64,000 nucleotides of DNA, from assembly GCF_003265705.1 (NCBI RefSeq), contig NW_020312785.1, forward strand, positions 19,682,968-19,746,967. Reading direction: 5' to 3'. Within the stretch, counting starts at the first letter, position 1. Every line of letters starts with the position of its first letter. The notes under the pieces were generated by a model. That model was not told the DNA's origin and did no database searches. It worked only from the letters and a program-made list of their open reading frames with translations. A program made the translations under genes and the position numbers. Shown one piece after another: positions 58,326 to 64,000 of the stretch. The stretch is from Callorhinus ursinus (lineage: Eukaryota; Chordata; Mammalia; Carnivora; Otariidae).

Positions 58326-59719
58326 ATCCTAATCGGGCGTTAGAGGGACAGAGGCCACCAGCAGGGGACAGAAGGCCATTGGGTAACATTTTACCTACTA
58401 TAATTTTGCACACATTGGTTTTTGTCAGTCAAACTTTTTCTTGTCCAAAATTTGTTTCATTAAGCCCAAGCTTTTTCCTTTCTTTCTGATTCCATACTGT
58501 GGCATCTGTTCTAACTTGCACCATTTTCTCCAAAATCTTAGACACACAAAATACTTTGTCAAAGAACAGAGGCCTTCCTGTCAGCCTGGAACCTGAGGTT
58601 CTCTCATTTCTCTGGGACCTGTGAATGTCTCAGGACTCATACCGCAATTTTAAATATGCCTCCAGCCAAATGGCAGATTCCTCCAAAGAGAGGAGTAAGA
58701 TGTCATGCAAAAGAGACAGGCTGAACTCCGCGCTGATCTGAACTGGGGCCTGGCAGAAGGAGATAGGAGAGCACACCCAATGGCCAGACATTCCATCCAT
58801 GATCTGGTAAGTGGAAGGAATGATCAACACCTCGGATAGATTATCATGCCCTGTTCTGGGCATAGGGCCCTCATCTGTGCATAGTAACCACCAAAAGCTG
58901 CTTGGGAGGTACCTACCCCACCCAGGAGAGTTCACTGCAGAGCTAACCAATCACCTCTACATGGGTCCACGTGTGGGTGATGCTGTTAGCAAGGCCGAGG
59001 CAGCCCATTACTACACAGAGAAATGTCAAACCCTGGGAGAATCTTGCCAACTGTGCTAAGCTCTTTTCCTATAGAAACACAACACAATTTTTCCCACTCC
59101 ATCTCAACACAAAGAAGCTTTTAATGGAATATGTTACAATGGAGGCATTTCACCCGGAGAGGAGTGTGTCAAAACAAGATAGTACTCCAAGATGGATTTG
59201 TGTCCTTTGAATGATTATGTAAAAATAATCTTTTTAAAAAAACTTTTTTGGCCCAATTTATGAGAAAGTCTTTTTGTGCTAATTTTTAAAACTACCCATT
59301 CAGAAAAAAAAAAAAAAAAAAACTCTGACCACATTGGGTAGGCTGTAGATTTGGGTTCAAAGGGAAGGTCAAAAGCGTGTGAAATCCAAAGCCTCTTGGA
59401 AAGATCTGGAATCTGTATGCCCCACCGTTTCTTTCTTTGTGTTACTTGTAGCATTGTGACCAACCACAAAACCCAGGACTATGTAAGACCCTATTCCTGC
59501 CCTCTTTTTTTCAGGTTTAATTATTTTCAAATTAGTTTTAAATAGGAAAAGTAAAATGTGAGTTTATTTTCACTGTAAACTTTAAGTAGAGAAAAAGTGA
59601 ATCCTCCTTAACTCTCCAATCTCAGTCCACACAAGCATTTTCTATAATCAAGTTAGTGTGTATCCTTCTGGGTCTTTTACAAACATTTGCACTGACGTAA
59701 GTACATTGTGACCCAGCTC
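58326..59719. other. unassigned sequence
   Basis: No gene or confident repeat; an A-run of about 19 is at 59304-59322. Confidence 0.35.
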
Positions 59720-59815
59720 TTTAATCAATGAACATCTATTCAACAAATATTTTTTGAGCACTTACTATTTAGAAGGCTTTGTGTAGGCACAGGGGATGTG
59801 GAAAGATTAAGTCAT
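59720..59815 (-). repeat. LINE L2 3' end, antisense
   Basis: CATCTATTCAACAAATATTT, TTGAGCACTTACTATTTAG and GCACAGGGGATGTGGAAAG match antisense L2. Confidence 0.65.
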
Positions 59816-59869
59816 AATAGATTAAACACTTAATTAACTTATGCCAGGAATTTACCTTTAATGTTGGAT

Positions 59870-60010
59870 TTAATCAGCACAAGAACCCCTGAAAAGATGT
59901 ACCACTGTTTGTTTTATAAGTGAGAAAACTGAAGTTCAGAGAAGCTAGGTAATTTACCCAAGATCACAGATGACAGAGTTCAGATTCAAACTGAGCACTA
60001 GCAGTTTCAA
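59870..60010 (-). repeat. MIR SINE, antisense
   Basis: GTGAGAAAACTGAAGTTCAG, AGAAGCTAGGTAATTTACCC and AAGATCACAGATGACAGAG match antisense MIR. Confidence 0.7.
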
Positions 60011-60025
60011 ATCCATATCTTAACA

Positions 60026-60099
60026 ACACAGCATGAGAATGAGACACATTCTCATGACACAACGACACAAAATGAGACACAACGACACAGCATGAGAAA
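60026..60099. repeat. short hairpin plus tandem 14-mers
   Basis: CATGAGAATG (60032-60041) pairs perfectly with CATTCTCATG (60047-60056) across a 5-base loop. GACACAACGACACA then occurs at 60056-60069 and 60076-60089, followed by another GCATGAGAA copy at 60090. It sits between two MIR fragments. Confidence 0.8.
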
Positions 60100-60124
60100 T
60101 TATTACTGAAATGATAATTGTCAT

Positions 60125-60325
60125 TCCTTCAGTGTGCAAGACACCCTTCTCGGGGTTTACCTTATATTGCCTCATTTAATTTCCACAACAACATGAATAC
60201 AGACTGTTATCACCCCCATTTTACAGATCAGAATCAGTGAAGTTAATTAACTTACCTAGATTATGTTAGTGATAAGTGGTAGAGCTGGGATTGGAATCCA
60301 GATTGACTGGTTGCATAGCTTCCTC
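60125..60325 (-). repeat. MIR SINE, antisense
   Basis: AGTGTGCAAGACACCCTTC, TTGCCTCATTTAATTTCCAC, CCCCCATTTTACAGATCAG and GTGGTAGAGCTGGGATTGG match antisense MIR. Confidence 0.75.
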
Positions 60326-62276
60326 TCCTACATTACATCACTGATCACAATATTTTGTGCATAGATGCATACTCACGCTTACACTATGCGGCTCTTAATC
60401 ACGTTTGCTTAGAATTTTAAACAACATGGAAAAATGCTTAGTTGTAATGTAAATAAAATAATAGAATTCAGAAGTGCATGCACAGTGTGATCCTAATTAT
60501 ATCGAACATATATGGCATGAAAATTTAGTAAGAACTTAATTTGTTTGGGTTCCTCCTGCTTATGGGTGTTTTTTCCTTGCCATTTCCAAAAGGTCACCAA
60601 GTCTCTGTGCTCTCTTCACTCAGCTTAGATTTTGTGGGCCAAAAACAGAAGTTGCCAGACACTGAGCAGCTCCCACACCCACCTTCCACACATCCTCCTA
60701 GAGGAGATGATGCCAGGTTGTGGGGGTGGGGGTGGTGGCTGGAAGGCAAGTGTATTGGGAGGAGAGGAGGTGGAAACAGGACAATTGGCAAAAATCTCTC
60801 ATCACTGGAAAGCAGCTGTTTTTCTTTTTGTTTGTTTGTTTCGTTTTCTGGGTGGAGACCAGTCCACACATCCATGGTGACACCCACCCCACCAATAATA
60901 TGACTGGAAGGAAAGCGCAAGCGCATGGTGAGGGGCTGGGGGAAAACAGGGGCGCTAGGGGCTAAACATTAAGAACTGTGGAGAAAGAGGCCATATCAAA
61001 GATCCCAGTTCCTGGCTTTAAAAAGTTAGATAACAATAGTCACCAGTATGGAATGAAAAAAAGGGTATCTTTCCAGAATGTTCTTGACGGCAAAAGATAA
61101 CATAAAACTTTTTTGGAAGACATCCTTCCACCTAACTTCCACACATAGTATAGGGATTAATAATGACTGAGATTTCCCTCCAAATCTGCTGAGGAGGCCT
61201 TAGATAAAACTTGACTTGAAGACAAAAAGGAACATGAGATTCTACACAGAGAAAAGGAACAGGAAAACCTCAACAGTTGTCTTCAGGTAGTGGAACTGTT
61301 GGTGATTTTTTTTTTCTTTATAATTTTCTATATTTTGAAGTTTTCTATGATTCTCGCTTGTTACTTACAAAATCATAAAACCAATTACTTTTTTTAAACT
61401 CTTATTAATTATGTCACTTCCCCGCCCATCTGGCTTAGTCATGCTTTATTTTCATCTAGACATTTTTACACTGCAAATGTTTGGTGCAAGTAGGACAGCT
61501 AGGATTTTTCTCTAGGATCCAGTCCTAGAATTTGCATTTAGATATATGTAAATTAAAGCAATTTAGGCCAACATTATTCTATATCCTACTTGAAAAGAAT
61601 TTTTAAAGTGTTAAGGAAAACCAGAGGGATTTAATCAGTTTGTTCCATGCCAAACTCTAAGACCAGGATCAGGCCCATAAATGATGGCAGGGGCCAGGCC
61701 AATGTCATGAATGAGAGAAGCAACACTTCAACTAATACTCCTGAGTGGTTATTTTGGCATTTAATCCAAACTTCTAAAAAAAGGGAAATTGGGCCAAGTA
61801 TACCGATCTAAGAGAAAACCCCTACAGGCTGCTTGCATAATAGGAGCAAACACTTTGCAACTTCTCGAGTCAATCAACTGGTTTACAGTTATAGTTATTC
61901 ACTTCAATTAGATGTGAACTGATGCTAAAAATAGGCGCACTGTGTCAAGTTACTTTATCTCAGACTTTAGCAAGTCTATTATAATGCTATAGAAACTAGT
62001 GCATTTTAAAGACCATCTTGAGACAGATCCGTCTTTAGCCAGAGCCCCAAATACAAAGTGGATCCTTATGCCTCAGATCAGCGCCAGGTCAATGTCAGTC
62101 TTCCCAGGTGCTTTCTACGCCGGTCTCACATATCTGAGATTTGTCTGAAGGATTCCAGTTGTTTGTTACCAATACATTCCTCTGTGTCCCATAGTCTCAT
62201 CTATAATTTACCCTCCAGTGTTTGCAAGAACCTATCTCCAGAGCACTGTTTTCCCTTGAGCCATGCCACTGTTTTT
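60326..62276. other. unassigned sequence, 2 kb
   Basis: A G-rich stretch (GGGGGTGGGGGTGGTGG) lies at 60721-60738. Five overlapping open frames at 60541-60965 on both strands reflect this composition. No gene supported. Confidence 0.35.
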
Positions 62277-62480
62277 TTTTTTTTTTTTTAAGATTTTATT
62301 TATTTATTTGACAGAGAGAGACACAGCAAGAGAGGGAACACAAGCAGGGGGAGTGGGAGAGGGAGAAGCAGGCTTCCCACTGAGCAGGGATCCCGATGTG
62401 GGGCTCGATCCCAGGACCCTGGGATCATGACCTGAGCCGAAGGCAGACGCTCAATGACCGAGCCACCCAGTTGCCCCCAG
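62277..62480 (-). repeat. CAN-SINE, antisense
   Basis: T-run, reversed tail AAGATTTTATTTATTTATTT, the CACAAGCAGGGGGAGTGGGA body, and the end GAGCCACCCAGTTGCCCCC. TSD GCCACTGTTTTT (about 62265 and 62481). Confidence 0.94.
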
Positions 62481-62809
62481 GCCACTGTTTTTGAGTTTAT
62501 TGTCTCATTGTAAGCTAGCTGAATACACACAAACTGGGTCCCACTGCTCAGCCTTGCTTGATTTCTTTGAGCCCACTTGCCTGCTTCCCCAACACTGCCA
62601 GACACACCTTAGAAGTATGCTTGGGTACGTGCTTGCCATTCATGGCTGTGGACCTGGACCATCCCTGCTAAAATATCTCGCCCTTGGTATCTCCTCCTGT
62701 TCCATCTGTTTCAGTAATGCAAGAGTCCATCCTTTTACCGTCATCTGTCTACACTCCAACACATAAACACGCTTTGTGCCTTGTGATTCTTCACCTCTCA
62801 TATAATTAA
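62481..62809. other. unassigned sequence
   Basis: Short unique stretch; nothing supported. Confidence 0.35.
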
Positions 62810-62917
62810 GTTAAATAAACCATTTATTGAGTAACTACCTCATGTGGGTACTATTTCAGGGGTACAAAGATGAAAAAAATTAGATCTTTGCCCCCAAGAG
62901 ATTTATATTTTAGTGGG
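62810..62917 (-). repeat. LINE L2 3' end, antisense
   Basis: AAATAAACCATTTATTGAG, GGGTACAAAGATGAAAAA and CCCAAGAGATTTATATTTTA match antisense L2. It abuts the LTR at 62918. Confidence 0.65.
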
Positions 62918-63377
62918 TGTAATAGCTTCCTAGGGCTGCCTTAGCAAAGTGCCACACACTGGGTAGCTTAGAATAACAGAAATTTATTGTCGCAGAGTTC
63001 TGGCGGCTACTTCTGAAATCACAGCAGTGACAAAGATGGTTCCATCTCAGGGCTGTGCGGGAGTCTGCTCTTTATCTCTCTTCTGGTTTCTGGTAGCTGT
63101 GGTCATTCCTTGGCTTTTAGATGGTGTCTCTCTGTCTTCACTTTGCCTTCCCTCTATACCTGCCTGGGTCCAAATTTTCCCTTTTATAAGGAAACCCATC
63201 ATATTGGGTTCAGTCCCTAACCTACTCGTCTTAACTTAGCTAGGCTAAGTCACTTCATCTTAACTTAGCTGATTACATCAATGACAACCCTATTTCTAAA
63301 TAAGGTCACGGTGCGAGATAGTAAAGGTTAGTGTTTCATCATATGGATTTTGGGGGACCATGATGCAACCTGTAACA
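62918..63377 (-). repeat. MLT1-type MaLR LTR, antisense
   Basis: Starts TGTAATAGCTTCCTAGGGCT, then AACAGAAATTTATTGTCGC, AAATTTTCCCTTTTATAAGG, ATCAATGACAACCCTATTTC and ATATGGATTTTGGGGGACC, and ends CAACCTGTAACA. It contains an internal near-duplicate CTTAACTTAGCT at about 63231 and 63260. Confidence 0.8.
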
Positions 63378-64000
63378 GTAGGAAAATGCACACAAATGAC
63401 ATTAACTGGAATAAACTATGAGAAGCTGACGAGTAATGGTAAGCGTTAAGGGCTAGCAAAGCACAGAGGAAGGGTGTACATTATGACTGGGGTCGACTGG
63501 GCAGAGACAGCTCATGGCAGAATGAAGCTGTCATTTGAACAGTATGATCAAGGATTCTCCTGGTGGTGCTGCCACAGAGCAGAGAAGAATGTCCAGCTGC
63601 AGCTGAGCATATGAAAGCCTCCTCCTCCTGTGGGCAGTAGGCCAGAGTGACTGGGCTCCTCAGGGCACTCCTTTGACCTGGTTCTGAGTCCACCACAGAG
63701 AAAACAGTCTCCCCACAGCATACTCTGTATATCTGCTATCTGGGTGTCAGAGTCTACTGCACTTATCAGATTTATTAGATAGAATTGCCGGAGGGCGGAA
63801 GTACCAAAAAGTATGAGTAATTAAAACACTGAGCCGCAATATTATTAAAGGTATATTAAAATCAATGACATCCATTTGAAAAGATATATTTCACACCCTG
63901 TCCTCCACAGTGGGAGATGTGGCTGAGCAGAAACAGGTCAAGCAGGGAGTATTGTTAATGAAGGTCCTTGTGGAAAAGGCTGCCGGAGACAAAATGAGTT
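63378..64000. other. unassigned sequence at window end
   Basis: Unique sequence with no repeat or exon I can support. Confidence 0.35.

Noticed and set aside
1..64000. CRISPR arrays, operons, phage or plasmid modules, tRNA/rRNA/snRNA genes
   Set aside because: None seen. The tRNA-like heads belong to SINEs, and regularly spaced direct repeats are microsatellites.

Overview
The window is a stretch of mammalian nuclear DNA from a carnivoran. The clearest evidence is about 24 copies of the tRNA-Lys-derived CAN-SINE (SINEC) family, with the diagnostic head GCCTGGGTGGCTCAG, a CT-rich stretch and an AATAAA-rich tail, on both strands and often with intact target-site duplications (TSDs). From memory of lineage variants, the subtypes look more like a seal- or bear-type caniform than a dog, cat or mink. 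That narrower placement is an inference. Nothing indicates bacterial, plasmid or viral-genome DNA: there are no operons, ribosome binding sites or CRISPR arrays.

Gene content is very low. Four short putative coding exons on the + strand (3843-3924, 4496-4531, 10168-10207, 12422-12543) have splice sites and mutually compatible phases. They join into one uninterrupted frame of about 92 codons ending in TAA, so they may be the 3' part of a gene that starts left of the window. I do not recognise the protein. Nearly all other open frames are chance frames in AT-rich DNA or repeats.

Layout: 1-12.6 kb holds the candidate gene tail with introns full of SINEs, an antisense L1, a MER5-like DNA transposon and MLT1-type LTRs. 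From 12.6 to 23.7 kb is repeat-rich intergenic (or intronic) DNA with L2, L1 and SINEs. From 23.7 to 35.8 kb is strikingly poor in SINEs and L1s. It carries a cluster of nuclear-receptor-type TGACCT half-sites (28.8-28.97 kb) and a 20-bp perfect palindrome (30.39 kb), and it is the best candidate for regulatory DNA. From 35.8 to 46 kb is an old-LINE zone with an inverted pair of L1s, a long GAAA tract and a probable antisense ERV solo LTR. From 46 to 64 kb is mixed SINE/L1/MIR/LTR sequence with a second inverted L1 pair.

No novel multi-gene system is visible. The points most worth a second look are the unidentified exon chain, the half-site cluster inside the repeat-poor interval, a 43-bp L1 micro-insertion with a near-perfect 19-bp TSD, and the 20-bp palindrome. 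Repeat names come from recognising consensus-like sequence by eye. Boundaries of old elements (MIR, L2, old L1, LTRs) are approximate.
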